Shown here piece by piece: positions 15,613-24,196 of a stretch of DNA of 64,000 nt. The DNA is from Sphingobium sp. MI1205 (GTDB lineage Bacteria > Pseudomonadota > Alphaproteobacteria > Sphingomonadales > Sphingomonadaceae): positions 2,733,501-2,797,500 of the forward strand of contig NZ_CP005188.1 of NCBI RefSeq assembly GCF_001563285.1, read 5' to 3'. The translations under genes and the position numbers were made by a program. The notes under the pieces are model-generated. The model worked only from the letters and a program-made list of their open reading frames with translations, was not told where the DNA came from and searched no databases. Every line of letters starts with the position of its first letter. The first letter of the stretch is position 1.

Positions 15613-18211
15613 GGAGGGCCTCCTGCGGGATTTGGGCAAGGATGTTGGCGAGTGCGGGCCGGCAGGAGCCGCAATTGGTTCCTGCGCCGATCGCCTTGCC
15701 GATGGCGGGCACATCGACCAGGCTCTGCTCGCGAATGGCGGTCATGATCTGGTTGAGGCCGATATCGAAGCAGACGCAGATCGTCGCGCCCTTGTCCGGC
15801 TGGCTGCCCGGCCCGCGCGCCGCGAGCACCGAACCGCCCACGCCGTCGGCCTCCAGTTGCCGGATCAGCCAGTCGCGCGAGGGCAGCAAGCCGGTACGCG
15901 TCACGAACAGCACGCCGCACAGCTTGCCCTCGCTGATGGTCGCGATCCGGCGGGTGCCGCGCGATGCGTCCATCGCCTCGACCCGGTCGCCGTTGGGCAG
16001 GAAAGCCTCCAGCCGCGCCGGATCGCCATTGCCCGCCACCTCGTAAAGGGCGCCACCGGGCACGCTGATCTTCGTCGCCCACAGGCAGGGCAGCTTCACC
16101 GGCTCCGATCCGCGCAGGATCAGAAAACCCTTCCATTCGGTCGCGACCTTCTCGACGCTGGCCGGGGTCGATTTGAAGCCCGGCTGGCCCGAATGAGGAT
16201 CGACGAGGGGCCGGGGCAGCAGGCCGGTGCGGCCGCCGCTCGACATCTGGTCGGTCCAGTGGATCGGCGTGAAGATTTCGCCCGGGCGCTGGCCATCGCT
16301 GATCGCGACGCGGAAGATGCTGTTGCCCTGCGCGGTCTGGACGCGCGCCAGATCGCGATCGACGATGCCCAGTTCGTCGGCGTCGCGCGGATGGATTTCC
16401 ACCAGCGGCTCCTCGCGGTGACGCGCCAGCTTGGGCGAGAGGCCAGTGCGGCTCATCGTGTGCCACTGGTCGCGATAGCGCCCGGTGTTGAGCGTCATTG
16501 GCCACTGCTTCAGTGGCTCCTGAATATCCATCTGCTTCGTCAGGACGAACCGCGCCTTGCCGTCGGGCGTCGAAAAATGCCCATCCGAAAACGGCCTTTC
16601 TTCACCCCAGCGAAACGGCTCCATCGCCTCGTAGGCATCGTTGCCGATGGTCGCATAGCTGCGCAAGTTAAGCACACGCTGGCCGTCATTCTGATAGGCG
16701 GTCAGGCGCGCATGCTCGCGCCAGATGTCCGCGGGCCGGTCATAGGCGAAGGCGTTGCGCCAACCCATGCGGCGGGCAACTTCGGTGACGATCCACCAGT
16801 CGGGCCTGGCCTCGCCGGGCAAGTCCAGGAAGGGACGCTGGCGGCTGATGGTCCGGTCCGAATTGGTGACGGTGCCGTCCTTCTCCCCCCAGCCAGCAGC
16901 GGGCAGGCGCACATCGGCATGAACGCTGGTGTCGGTGTCGGCCATGATGTCGGACACGGCGAGGAAGGGCACGCTCTCCAGCGCCTCGCGCACACTATTG
17001 GCATCGGGCAGCGAGACGGCGGGGTTGGTCGCCATCACCCAGAGCGCCTTGACCCGGCCTTCATTGATCGCGCGGAAGAGATCGACGGCTTTCAGGCCCG
17101 GCTTGGTCGCCATGCGCGGCGCAGCCCAGAAGCGGCCTACCCGCTCCACATTTTCGGGCGCGAAGTCCATGTGGCTGGCCAGCGTCGAGGCAAGCCCGCC
17201 GACTTCGCGGCCACCCATGGCGTTGGGCTGGCCGGTGATCGAGAATGGCGCGGCTCCCGGCTTGCCGATGCGGCCGGTGGCGAGATGGACGTTGATGATT
17301 GCGTTCACCTGATCGGTGCCGCGGATCGACTGGTTGATGCCCTGGCTGAACATGGTGACGGTGCGCGGGGTCGCGGCGAACAGCTTGAAGAACTGTTCCA
17401 GCAGCGCAGGCGCGATGTCGCAGGTCTTGGCGGTGGTCCAAAGGTCGTGATGCTCACGGATATGCTCCCAAAAACCTTCGGGTGCATTGACATGATCAGC
17501 GATGTAGGCGGGATCGGTGACGCCCTCCTGGTCGCACCAGGCAAGCAGGCCGTTCATCAGCGCGACGTCGGTGCCGGGCTTTACGGCCAGATGCAGGTCC
17601 GCGCCTTCGCAGGTTTCGGTGCGGCGCGGGTCGATGACCACCAGCTTGGTCCCACGCGCGGCGCGCGCTGCCTGGATGCGCTGATAGACTATCGGGTGGC
17701 ACCAGGCGGTGTTGGAGCCGACCAGCACGATGAGATCCGCTTCGTCCAGATCGTCATAGGTGGCGGGCACAACATCCTCGCCAAAGGCGCGATTGTGGCC
17801 TGCAACGGCGCTCGACATGCAAAGGCGGCTGTTGGTGTCGATGTTCGATGTGCCAATGAAGCCCTTCATCAGCTTGTTGGCGACATAATAGTCTTCGGTC
17901 ATCAGTTGGCCGGAGACATAAAAGGCAACGCTGTCGGGACCGTAGCGATCCACAGTCTCGCGGAACTTCTTCGCTACCAGATCCAGCGCCTTGTCCCAGC
18001 TGGCGCGCTTGTTGCCGATCATCGGATGCAGCAGGCGGCCTTCCAGCCCAACTGTCTCGCCCAGATGCGTGCCCTTGGAACAGAGGCGGCCAGCATTGGC
18101 CGGGTGCGCCTCATCGCCCTTGATCATAACCGACCGGGGCCCGGTCGGCGTGGCCGAAATGCCGCAACCGACGCCGCAATAGGCACAGGTGGTGCGGATG
18201 GCCTGGTCCAT
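15599..18211 (-). CDS. nasA: Assimilatory nitrate reductase catalytic subunit
   Basis: An 870-residue molybdopterin (bis-MGD) oxidoreductase reducing nitrate to nitrite in the cytoplasm. The N-terminal [4Fe-4S] ligands are C9, C12, C16 (CAYCGVGC) and C44 (GRLCSKG). The Mo-binding domains follow, and the dinucleotide-binding domain covers roughly residues 580-710. The C-terminal 65 residues form a BFD-like [2Fe-2S] domain (ICVCFDIGLN ... GTNCGSCRPAL), typical of NasA proteins that take electrons without a large fused reductase. No FAD-containing NasC-type partner is encoded next to it. The start MDQAIRTTC was chosen because the upstream extension is not conserved-looking. A gap of about 114 nt separates it from nirD. 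Confidence 0.95.
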   Translation of the reverse strand: MDQAIRTTCAYCGVGCGISATPTGPRSVMIKGDEAHPANAGRLCSKGTHLGETVGLEGRLLHPMIGNKRASWDKALDLVAKKFRETVDRYGPDSVAFYVSGQLMTEDYYVANKLMKGFIGTSNIDTNSRLCMSSAVAGHNRAFGEDVVPATYDDLDEADLIVLVGSNTAWCHPIVYQRIQAARAARGTKLVVIDPRRTETCEGADLHLAVKPGTDVALMNGLLAWCDQEGVTDPAYIADHVNAPEGFWEHIREHHDLWTTAKTCDIAPALLEQFFKLFAATPRTVTMFSQGINQSIRGTDQVNAIINVHLATGRIGKPGAAPFSITGQPNAMGGREVGGLASTLASHMDFAPENVERVGRFWAAPRMATKPGLKAVDLFRAINEGRVKALWVMATNPAVSLPDANSVREALESVPFLAVSDIMADTDTSVHADVRLPAAGWGEKDGTVTNSDRTISRQRPFLDLPGEARPDWWIVTEVARRMGWRNAFAYDRPADIWREHARLTAYQNDGQRVLNLRSYATIGNDAYEAMEPFRWGEERPFSDGHFSTPDGKARFVLTKQMDIQEPLKQWPMTLNTGRYRDQWHTMSRTGLSPKLARHREEPLVEIHPRDADELGIVDRDLARVQTAQGNSIFRVAISDGQRPGEIFTPIHWTDQMSSGGRTGLLPRPLVDPHSGQPGFKSTPASVEKVATEWKGFLILRGSEPVKLPCLWATKISVPGGALYEVAGNGDPARLEAFLPNGDRVEAMDASRGTRRIATISEGKLCGVLFVTRTGLLPSRDWLIRQLEADGVGGSVLAARGPGSQPDKGATICVCFDIGLNQIMTAIREQSLVDVPAIGKAIGAGTNCGSCRPALANILAQIPQEALHAAE

Positions 18212-18325
18212 GCTCTTACCTCTTCTTCCCGAGGAACAAGAATTGGGTGGAGGCGCCTGCCGCAAGGGATGGCCAGCATGGCGCCCCCACCCGGGTCCCC
18301 GCCGTTGTGGCTGGGGACCGGAAGC

Positions 18326-18670
18326 TCACGCAGCCGCTTTCAGCGCCGTGGGGCGGGCGATCAGGATGCGACCGCCCTCCTCTTTCACGGCGATGGTCGG
18401 CGTGCAGCCTTCGTCCGCGCCCTGCGCCTCGCCCGTTTTGAGGGCGATGTTCCAGTTATGCAGCGGACAGGCGACGCTGTGGCCATGGACGATGCCCTGG
18501 CTCAGCGGTCCCTTCTTGTGCGGACATTCATTGACCAGCGCAAAGACGGTGTCGTCGCTGGTGCGGAATACGGCGATTTCCTTCTCCCCGGCAATCTGCA
18601 CCGTGCGGGCGCCGCGCTGGGGAATGTCGGCCAGCGTTCCGATGTCGATCCAGTCGGTCATGTCGTTCAC
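18326..18670 (-). CDS. nirD: Nitrite reductase (NADH) small subunit
   Basis: A 114-residue Rieske-fold protein, the small subunit of assimilatory NADH-nitrite reductase. The segment ECPHKKGPLSQGIVHGHSVACPLHNWNIALKTGEA retains CPH and CPLH signatures, so a Rieske [2Fe-2S] cluster may be present; many NirD proteins lack these ligands. Start and the nirB stop overlap by 4 nt (ATGA), so the two subunits are translationally coupled. Confidence 0.94.
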   Translation of the reverse strand: MNDMTDWIDIGTLADIPQRGARTVQIAGEKEIAVFRTSDDTVFALVNECPHKKGPLSQGIVHGHSVACPLHNWNIALKTGEAQGADEGCTPTIAVKEEGGRILIARPTALKAAA

Positions 18671-21192
18671 TCCGCAGCGATGGCGATGGGTTCAAGATGC
18701 TGATGCAGTTCAGCATGCTGGCCCGCGGCGCGTTCAGCCCAGGGGTCGTCCTGGCTGAAGCTCTGCGAATAAAGGAAGCGAGCGCGCAGCGCTTCGCGGC
18801 CTGCGTCGTCTTCCACGATCCGCTGCTTGATATACTCGACGCCGACACGCTCGATCCAGGGCGCCGTCCGCTCCAGATAACGCGCTTCCTCGCGGTAGAG
18901 CTGGGTGAAGGCGGCGCAATAGTCCATCGCCTCCTGCTCGGTCGCGACCTTGCACAGCAGGTCGGTGGCGCGGACATGGATGCCGCCATTGCCGCCGACA
19001 TGCAGCTCATAGCCGCTGTCCACGCAGACCACCCCGAAATCCTTGATCGTGGCTTCCGCGCAATTGCGGGGGCAGCCCGACACCGCGATCTTGAACTTGT
19101 GGGGCATCCACGACCCCCAGGTCATCCGTTCGATCTTGACGCCAAGGCCGGTCGAGTCCTGTGTGCCGAAGCGGCACCATTCGGACCCGACGCAGGTCTT
19201 CACCGTGCGCAGCGACTTACCATAAGCATGGCCCGATACCATGCCCGCGGCATTCAGGTCGGCCCAGACGGCGGGCAGGTCTTCCTTCTTGATGCCGAAA
19301 ATGTCGAGACGCTGGCCGCCGGTGACCTTCACCATGGGCGCATCATATTTCTCGACCACATCGGCGATCGCGCGCAATTCACGCGGGTTGGTCAGGCCAC
19401 CCCACATGCGCGGGACGACGGAATAGGTGCCGTCTTTCTGGATATTGGCATGCATGCGCTCGTTGACGAAGCGGCTCTGCTGGTCGTCGACATATTCGCC
19501 GGGCAGCGCGCAAAGCAGGTAATAGTTGAGCGCCGGGCGGCAGGACGAGCAGCCATCGGGCGTCGACCAGTGCAGCTTCTGCATCACTTCCGGGATCGAG
19601 CGCATATTCTGCGCCACGATCTCGCGGCGGACATCGTCATGGCCAAAGCTGGTGCACTTGCACATAGTCTTGGGACCAGACTGAACGTCATCGCCCAGCA
19701 CCACCGCCAGCAGATTTTCGACAAGGCCGGTGCAGCTGCCGCAGCTGGCCGAAGCCTTGCAAGTGCCGCGCACCGCATCAAGGCTGCATGCGCCCTTTTC
19801 GATGCAAGCGACGACCTGGCCCTTGCTGACGCCGTTGCAGCCGCAGATCTCGGCATCATCCGAGAGCGCCGCAACGGCCGCCTTAGGGTCCAGCGCGCCT
19901 CCTCCAGAGGCGAAAGCCTGGCCGAAGATCAGCAAGTCGCGGATTTCGCCGACGTCCTCGCCACGCTTGAGCAGGTCGAAATACCAGCCGCCGTCCGCCG
20001 TGTCGCCGTACAGGACCGCGCCGATGACCTTGTCTTCCTTGACCACGACACGCTTGTACACACCGCGCGAGGCGTCGCGCAGGACGATGTCCTCACAACC
20101 TTCGCCGCCCGAAAAGTCACCGGCGGAAAAGACATCCAGACCCGCCACCTTGAGCTTGGTCGAGGTAACCGAACCCCTGTAGCCCGTATGCTGGTCGGTC
20201 AGGCCATCGGCCAGGCTGCGGCACATGTCCCACAGAGGGGCAACGAGACCGTAGACATTGCCGTCATGCTCGACGCACTCACCGACCGCCAGGACATCGG
20301 GGTCGCTCGTGACCATATGGTCATCGACCTTGATGCCGCGATTGACTTCCAGACCGGCTTCTCGGGCCAGCGCCGTCGATGGGCGGATGCCCACTGCCAT
20401 GACGACCAGGCTCGCCGGAATTTCCGTCCCGTCCTTCAGGCGGACACCCTCGACCCTGCCGTCACCATAGATGGCTTCGGTGTTGGCGCCGGTCAAAATG
20501 GTCTGGCCGCGTGCTTCGAGCGCGCTCTTGAGCAGCCATCCCGCCGCTTCATCCAGCTGACGCTCCATCAGCGTGTCCATCAGGTGGATGACCGTGACCT
20601 TCATACCGCGCAGGGTCAGGCCATGCGCGGCTTCCAGGCCAAGCAGGCCGCCGCCGATCACTACCGCCCGTCCCTGCTCCCCATCTGGGCCGCCGCCATT
20701 CGCGGCCTCCAACATGGTATCGACATCCTTCATGTCGCGGAAGCTGATGACGCCGGGCAGGTCCTTGCCCGGCACCGGAATGATGAACGGATCGGAACCC
20801 GTCGCGATCAGCAGCTTGTCATAGCCAACGGTGCGACCAGACTGGCTCGTGACCGTCTTGGCGACGCGGTCGATACCCGTCACCGGATCACCCGCGATCA
20901 GCTCGATATTATTGTCCGAATACCATTCGCGGCTGTTGATGACGATGTCGTCAAAGCTCTTTTCCCCGGCCAGAACCGGCGAAAGCATGATGCGGTTATA
21001 ATTCACATAAGGCTCTGCGCCGAAGATGGTGACGCGATAGCGCCCCGCATCCCGCGCCAGCAGTTCCTCGATCGCGCGGCAACCGGCCATGCCGTTGCCA
21101 ACAACCACCAGATGTTCACGAACATCTTCCGACGGTACGAAGATCTCTTCTTCGTTGGCCGTTGCCGGTCCGGCGTTGCTCTGAAAATCCAT
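18667..21192 (-). CDS. nirB: Nitrite reductase (NADH) large subunit
   Basis: An 841-residue siroheme nitrite reductase producing ammonium. Domain order: FAD/NADH-binding pyridine nucleotide disulphide oxidoreductase domain (LVVVGNGMAGCRAIEELL, VVIGGGLLGLEAAHGL), two BFD-type [2Fe-2S] segments (EICGCNGVSKGQV ... CGSCTGLVENLL and a second CKCTSFGHDDVR ... GCSSCRPALNYYLL), then the ferredoxin-like and siroheme/[4Fe-4S] domains with CVGSEWCRFGTQ and SGCPRNCAEA cysteines. The start at MDFQSNAG follows an RNA leader of about 150 nt with a terminator, so expression depends on antitermination. First gene of nirB-nirD-nasA-cobA. Confidence 0.96.
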   Translation of the reverse strand: MDFQSNAGPATANEEEIFVPSEDVREHLVVVGNGMAGCRAIEELLARDAGRYRVTIFGAEPYVNYNRIMLSPVLAGEKSFDDIVINSREWYSDNNIELIAGDPVTGIDRVAKTVTSQSGRTVGYDKLLIATGSDPFIIPVPGKDLPGVISFRDMKDVDTMLEAANGGGPDGEQGRAVVIGGGLLGLEAAHGLTLRGMKVTVIHLMDTLMERQLDEAAGWLLKSALEARGQTILTGANTEAIYGDGRVEGVRLKDGTEIPASLVVMAVGIRPSTALAREAGLEVNRGIKVDDHMVTSDPDVLAVGECVEHDGNVYGLVAPLWDMCRSLADGLTDQHTGYRGSVTSTKLKVAGLDVFSAGDFSGGEGCEDIVLRDASRGVYKRVVVKEDKVIGAVLYGDTADGGWYFDLLKRGEDVGEIRDLLIFGQAFASGGGALDPKAAVAALSDDAEICGCNGVSKGQVVACIEKGACSLDAVRGTCKASASCGSCTGLVENLLAVVLGDDVQSGPKTMCKCTSFGHDDVRREIVAQNMRSIPEVMQKLHWSTPDGCSSCRPALNYYLLCALPGEYVDDQQSRFVNERMHANIQKDGTYSVVPRMWGGLTNPRELRAIADVVEKYDAPMVKVTGGQRLDIFGIKKEDLPAVWADLNAAGMVSGHAYGKSLRTVKTCVGSEWCRFGTQDSTGLGVKIERMTWGSWMPHKFKIAVSGCPRNCAEATIKDFGVVCVDSGYELHVGGNGGIHVRATDLLCKVATEQEAMDYCAAFTQLYREEARYLERTAPWIERVGVEYIKQRIVEDDAGREALRARFLYSQSFSQDDPWAERAAGQHAELHQHLEPIAIAAE

Positions 21193-21207
21193 CCCTTGAC
21201 TCCAGAA

Positions 21208-21268
21208 TAAAAAAAGGCCGCCATCCGGACTCTTGGGTTTTGAACCCAAAAGTCTGGATGGCGGCCTT
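21208..21268 (-). terminator. Leader terminator (attenuator) of nirB operon
   Basis: On the minus strand a long hairpin is followed by a run of seven T: the outer arms AAGGCCGCCATCC and GGATGGCGGCCTT pair perfectly, with an inner TTGGGTT/AACCCAA stem. It lies between the promoter-like sequence and the nirB start, 16 nt before the ATG, so it must be bypassed for expression. Together with two upstream hexaloop hairpins it forms an antitermination leader, the expected target of NasT. Confidence 0.9.
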
Positions 21269-21289
21269 GCCATCATTCACGCTTCCCGC

Positions 21290-21340
21290 GGTCCGTCCAT
21301 GGACCAGGTCAGCTATGTAGGTGGAGGACAACCTTGTCCT
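21290..21340 (-). promoter_or_regulatory. ANTAR-binding two-hairpin RNA motif in nirB leader
   Basis: On the minus strand two short hairpins with six-base loops precede the terminator. P1 (21340-21325) has stem AGGAC/GTCCT and loop AAGGTT. P2 (21305-21290) has stem GGTCC/GGACC and loop ATGGAC. Both loops have A at position 1 and G at position 4, the consensus described for ANTAR-protein targets. The ANTAR protein NasT is encoded about 3 kb away. The RNA interaction is inferred; the hairpins and loops are seen directly. Confidence 0.82.
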
Positions 21341-21349
21341 TCGCACTGC

Positions 21350-21377
21350 AGCATAAATGAAAGGCGGGGTGGGTCAA
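21350..21377 (-). promoter_or_regulatory. Probable sigma-70-like promoter of nirB operon
   Basis: Minus-strand TTGACC (21377-21372) and TATGCT (21355-21350) with a 16-bp spacer, placed about 10 nt upstream of the first ANTAR hairpin. Transcription would start near 21343, giving a leader that contains both hexaloop hairpins and the terminator. Assigned by consensus only. Confidence 0.5.
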
Positions 21378-21504
21378 GCGATTCGTGGAAAGTTTTTCGT
21401 CTTTCCGATACGATTTGCTCGCCCCTCTACGCACGGAAACCGTACGAAATTAAGGGCGGCGGCTCCTCTTTCGAGTGCCGCCGCCTCCCCTCCTGTCAAC
21501 CTTT

Positions 21505-22749
21505 TCAGATGCGGGCAGCGCTGCTCCAGGTCGCGCGCCAGCGGGCACGGACCAGCGAGATGCCGAGGAAAGCAGCCACCGACAGGCCCGCGAAGATCAG
21601 GAAGCCGGGCGCGAAGCTGCCGGTGAACTGCTTTGCGATGCCCAGCGACGAGGCGAGGTAGAAGCCGCCAATGCCGCCAGCCATGCCGACCAGCCCGGTC
21701 ATGACACCAATCTCTTCCTGGAAGCGCTGGGGCACGAGCTGGAACACCGCACCGTTACCAGCGCCCAGCGCCAGCATCGCGGCGACGAAGAAGGCAAGCG
21801 CCGATACTAGCGTCGGCGCATAGGCCACAGCGGCCAAGGCCAGCGCAGCGGCAACATAGACCATCATCAACGCTTTGACGCCGCCGATCTTGTCCGCCAG
21901 CGCACCGCCCATCGGACGAATCAGCGACCCGGCGAACACGCACCCAGCCGTGCAGTAGCCCGCAACGATCGGGGTCAGGCCGAACTGGTCAGTGAAGTAG
22001 ATGGGCAGCGACGCCGCAAGGCCGACGAAACCGCCGAACGTCACTGAATAAAAGCCCATCAACCACCAGGCGTCAGCGGTCTTGAGCGGCCGAAAATAGT
22101 CGACCAGCTTCTTGGGGGCGGGCGCGTTAGGCGCGTTCTTCGCCATGAACATATAAGCGATGAAGACGATGGTGAGCGGAATGCAGGCCAGACCCAGCAC
22201 TGAGTTCCAACCGAAAAACTTGGCCAGAACCGGGGCGAAAAGTGACGCAAGCACCGTGCCCGAATTGCCCATGCCTGCCAGACCCATGGCCTTGCCCTGA
22301 TGTTCGGGCGGATACCAGCGGCTCGCGAGCGGCAAGGCAATGGCGAAGCTGGCGCCCGCAAAGCCCAGAATGACGCCCAGCGCCAGCGTGCCGCCAAAGC
22401 TGTTCACGCCCATAAGCCACGCCATGAACAAGCCGACGATGACGATCACCTGGCTGATCGCGCCCGCCTGCTTACAGCCGATCCAATCGACCAGCAGGCC
22501 GTTGACGACGCGAAGCAAAGCGCCCGCCAGCGTCGGGACAGCGACCATCAGCCCCTTTTCCGCAGGGGTCAGCCCCAACGTCAGCGAAATGGACGGAGCG
22601 AGGGGGCCAAGCAGCACCCACACCATGAAAGCGAGGTCGAAATACAGGAATGCGGCGATCAGAGTGGGCGTATGGCCCGCTTTCCAGAAGCTGGTCTGGC
22701 CGACTTCCCCTTCGCCGCCTTTCTCGCGGTCCCAATAAGCAGTTGCCAT
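21505..22749 (-). CDS. narK: Nitrate/nitrite transporter, NNP family MFS
   Basis: A 414-residue major-facilitator transporter of the nitrate/nitrite porter family with about twelve hydrophobic segments. NNP-type glycine-rich segments are present: GFAGASFAIALPLASRWYPPEHQGKAMGLAGMGNSGTV and the second-half LGAGNGAVFQLVPQRFQEEIGVMTGLVGMAGGIGGF. It imports nitrate for NasA. The start MATAYWDREK lies downstream of a leader with its own terminator; earlier in-frame ATGs are inside that leader. About 310 bp separate its stop from the nirB start, a stretch filled by the nirB promoter and leader. Confidence 0.92.
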   Translation of the reverse strand: MATAYWDREKGGEGEVGQTSFWKAGHTPTLIAAFLYFDLAFMVWVLLGPLAPSISLTLGLTPAEKGLMVAVPTLAGALLRVVNGLLVDWIGCKQAGAISQVIVIVGLFMAWLMGVNSFGGTLALGVILGFAGASFAIALPLASRWYPPEHQGKAMGLAGMGNSGTVLASLFAPVLAKFFGWNSVLGLACIPLTIVFIAYMFMAKNAPNAPAPKKLVDYFRPLKTADAWWLMGFYSVTFGGFVGLAASLPIYFTDQFGLTPIVAGYCTAGCVFAGSLIRPMGGALADKIGGVKALMMVYVAAALALAAVAYAPTLVSALAFFVAAMLALGAGNGAVFQLVPQRFQEEIGVMTGLVGMAGGIGGFYLASSLGIAKQFTGSFAPGFLIFAGLSVAAFLGISLVRARWRATWSSAARI

Positions 22750-22781
22750 GATGACGTCCCTCAATCTTGTGAAATGGACAC

Positions 22782-22835
22782 AAAAAAAGCCGCTCTCCGG
22801 AGGCCCGTTATTGACGGGGTCCGGCCAGCGGCTTT
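22782..22835 (-). terminator. Leader terminator (attenuator) of narK
   Basis: Minus-strand hairpin with perfect outer arms AAAGCCGCT/AGCGGCTTT, further pairing inside, and a run of seven T, ending about 33 nt before the narK ATG. Like the nirB leader it places an intrinsic terminator inside the 5' untranslated region, which argues for the same antitermination control. Confidence 0.87.
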
Positions 22836-22865
22836 GCTGCAAAATCTGTCTGAGGAGAGCGCGAT

Positions 22866-22909
22866 CCCATCCTTGGGCGTGCTCATCCATGTACGCGCAT
22901 CGTCGCGCG
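22866..22909 (-). promoter_or_regulatory. Candidate ANTAR-type hairpins in narK leader
   Basis: Upstream of the narK terminator two small hairpins can be drawn on the minus strand. One has stem GCGCG/CGCGT and loop ACGATG. The other has a 3-bp stem CCC/GGG and loop AAGGAT, which fits the A1/G4 hexaloop rule. The first loop fails at position 4 and the second stem is short, so this is weaker than the nirB motif. Confidence 0.45.
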
Positions 22910-22993
22910 ACCTTTTCCTTATCTAATGATTCGCGTTATGTTGCAAGGCACAATTTTCGCGCTTGCCGGCCGCATTGAGCAATCGGCCAAGCC

Positions 22994-24196
22994 TTAGAAA
23001 CTCGCGAGAAAATCATCGAACCGTTCGGGGTCGAACACGCGGCCGTCAAAAAACCGGTCCGGCCCAAGCGTAAGCTCGCCGCGTTTGGATCCCACGGCCA
23101 GCGGCTGGCCCACGGCACCTTCCACCTTCATGCTGGCGCCTGGAATCGGCACATTGCTCTCGGCCAGCGCGCGGCGGAAAATGTCGGGGCGGAAAACCGA
23201 TGCGGCCTTGGCGGCATTTTCGGGCGTGTGCTCGACCATTTTCCAGCGGACCAGCTGAGAATAGAGCCAGAGTGCCTGACTGCGCCAGGGGAATGGCGTG
23301 GCCTCCCGCGAAAAGAGCATGAAGTCCGGCATATCGAGCGGTGGCATGCCGGTTCGAGCGACGATGCGGCCCGATAATGCACGTGCAATAAGGTCTGCGG
23401 GCTGATCGACGAAATGGGGTTGGGACAGGAGGTGCGCCAGCGCCTCGTGATTTTCCCGCTCGTCGCACCAGGCGGCGGCGCGCACCAACGCGCGGATCAG
23501 GGCATCGACCGCCTGCGGATTTTCTTCCAGCCATGGCGTGCGGAACGCCAGCACCTTTTCGACGCCGCGCCGCCAGATGCGTTCGCCGATCGCCACAGCT
23601 TCGGCAAGGTCAGCATCGACTGCCGCGCTGCCCCATGGCTCTCCTGCGATAAAGCCGTCAATTTCCCCCGCCCGCATCGCCTCGACCGTCAGGGACGGCG
23701 GCACGACGCGCAACAGCACATCGCGATCAGGATCAACGCCCGCGCTCGCCAGCCAGTAGCGCAGCATGATGGCGTGACTGGAAAAGCGATGGACGACCCC
23801 GATCACCGGCTTGCGCTTCCAAAGGCCGATGGCCGTCGCGAAATCATGCGCGGTGCCCAGCGGATCGTCGAGCCGGGCTGCGATATCCGGCTCAAGCGCC
23901 TGCGCGAACTCCCGCGCCATCACCAGCATATTGCCGTTGACGTTGAGCTTGTAGGGCGCGGCGAGGGGCGCGGGCTGCTGGCTCAAACCCAGCGTCACCG
24001 CGATGGCGAGCGGGGCGAGCATGTGCGCGCCCTGCACCTGACCGAAGATCAACCGGTCGCGCAAGGTGGCCCAGCTGACCGTTCGGACGAGGTCGAGGGC
24101 AATCCCCTCTTCCTCCGCAAAGCCCTTTTCCCGCGCCACCGCCAGCACGGCGGAATCGGTCAGCGGCAGATAGGCGATACGCAGCGATGTCGTCAC
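22994..24196 (-). CDS. nasS: Nitrate sensor NasS (CmpA/NrtA-like, cytoplasmic)
   Basis: A 400-residue protein related to the NrtA/CmpA solute-binding family: LRIAYLPLTDSAVLAVAREKGFAEEEGIALDLVR, HMLAPLAIAVTLGL, GVVHRFSSHAIMLRYWLASAGVDPDRDV and GYIAGEPW-like 'DGFIAGEPWGSAAVDADLAE'. There is no signal peptide or lipobox and no adjacent permease, which separates NasS sensors from transport receptors. In characterised systems NasS binds NasT and releases it when nitrate is present. The start overlaps the nasT stop by 4 nt. Confidence 0.9.
   Translation of the reverse strand: MTTSLRIAYLPLTDSAVLAVAREKGFAEEEGIALDLVRTVSWATLRDRLIFGQVQGAHMLAPLAIAVTLGLSQQPAPLAAPYKLNVNGNMLVMAREFAQALEPDIAARLDDPLGTAHDFATAIGLWKRKPVIGVVHRFSSHAIMLRYWLASAGVDPDRDVLLRVVPPSLTVEAMRAGEIDGFIAGEPWGSAAVDADLAEAVAIGERIWRRGVEKVLAFRTPWLEENPQAVDALIRALVRAAAWCDERENHEALAHLLSQPHFVDQPADLIARALSGRIVARTGMPPLDMPDFMLFSREATPFPWRSQALWLYSQLVRWKMVEHTPENAAKAASVFRPDIFRRALAESNVPIPGASMKVEGAVGQPLAVGSKRGELTLGPDRFFDGRVFDPERFDDFLASF

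Noticed and set aside
15530..18703. 1057-codon plus-strand open frame opposite nasA and cobA
   Set aside because: It is antisense to genes with clear catalytic motifs. In GC-rich DNA the opposite frame of a real gene often stays open, and the translation has no recognisable domain.
18697..21210. 837-codon plus-strand open frame opposite nirB
   Set aside because: Same shadow effect; the composition is His/Arg/Ala-rich without a recognisable fold, while nirB on the other strand is unambiguous.
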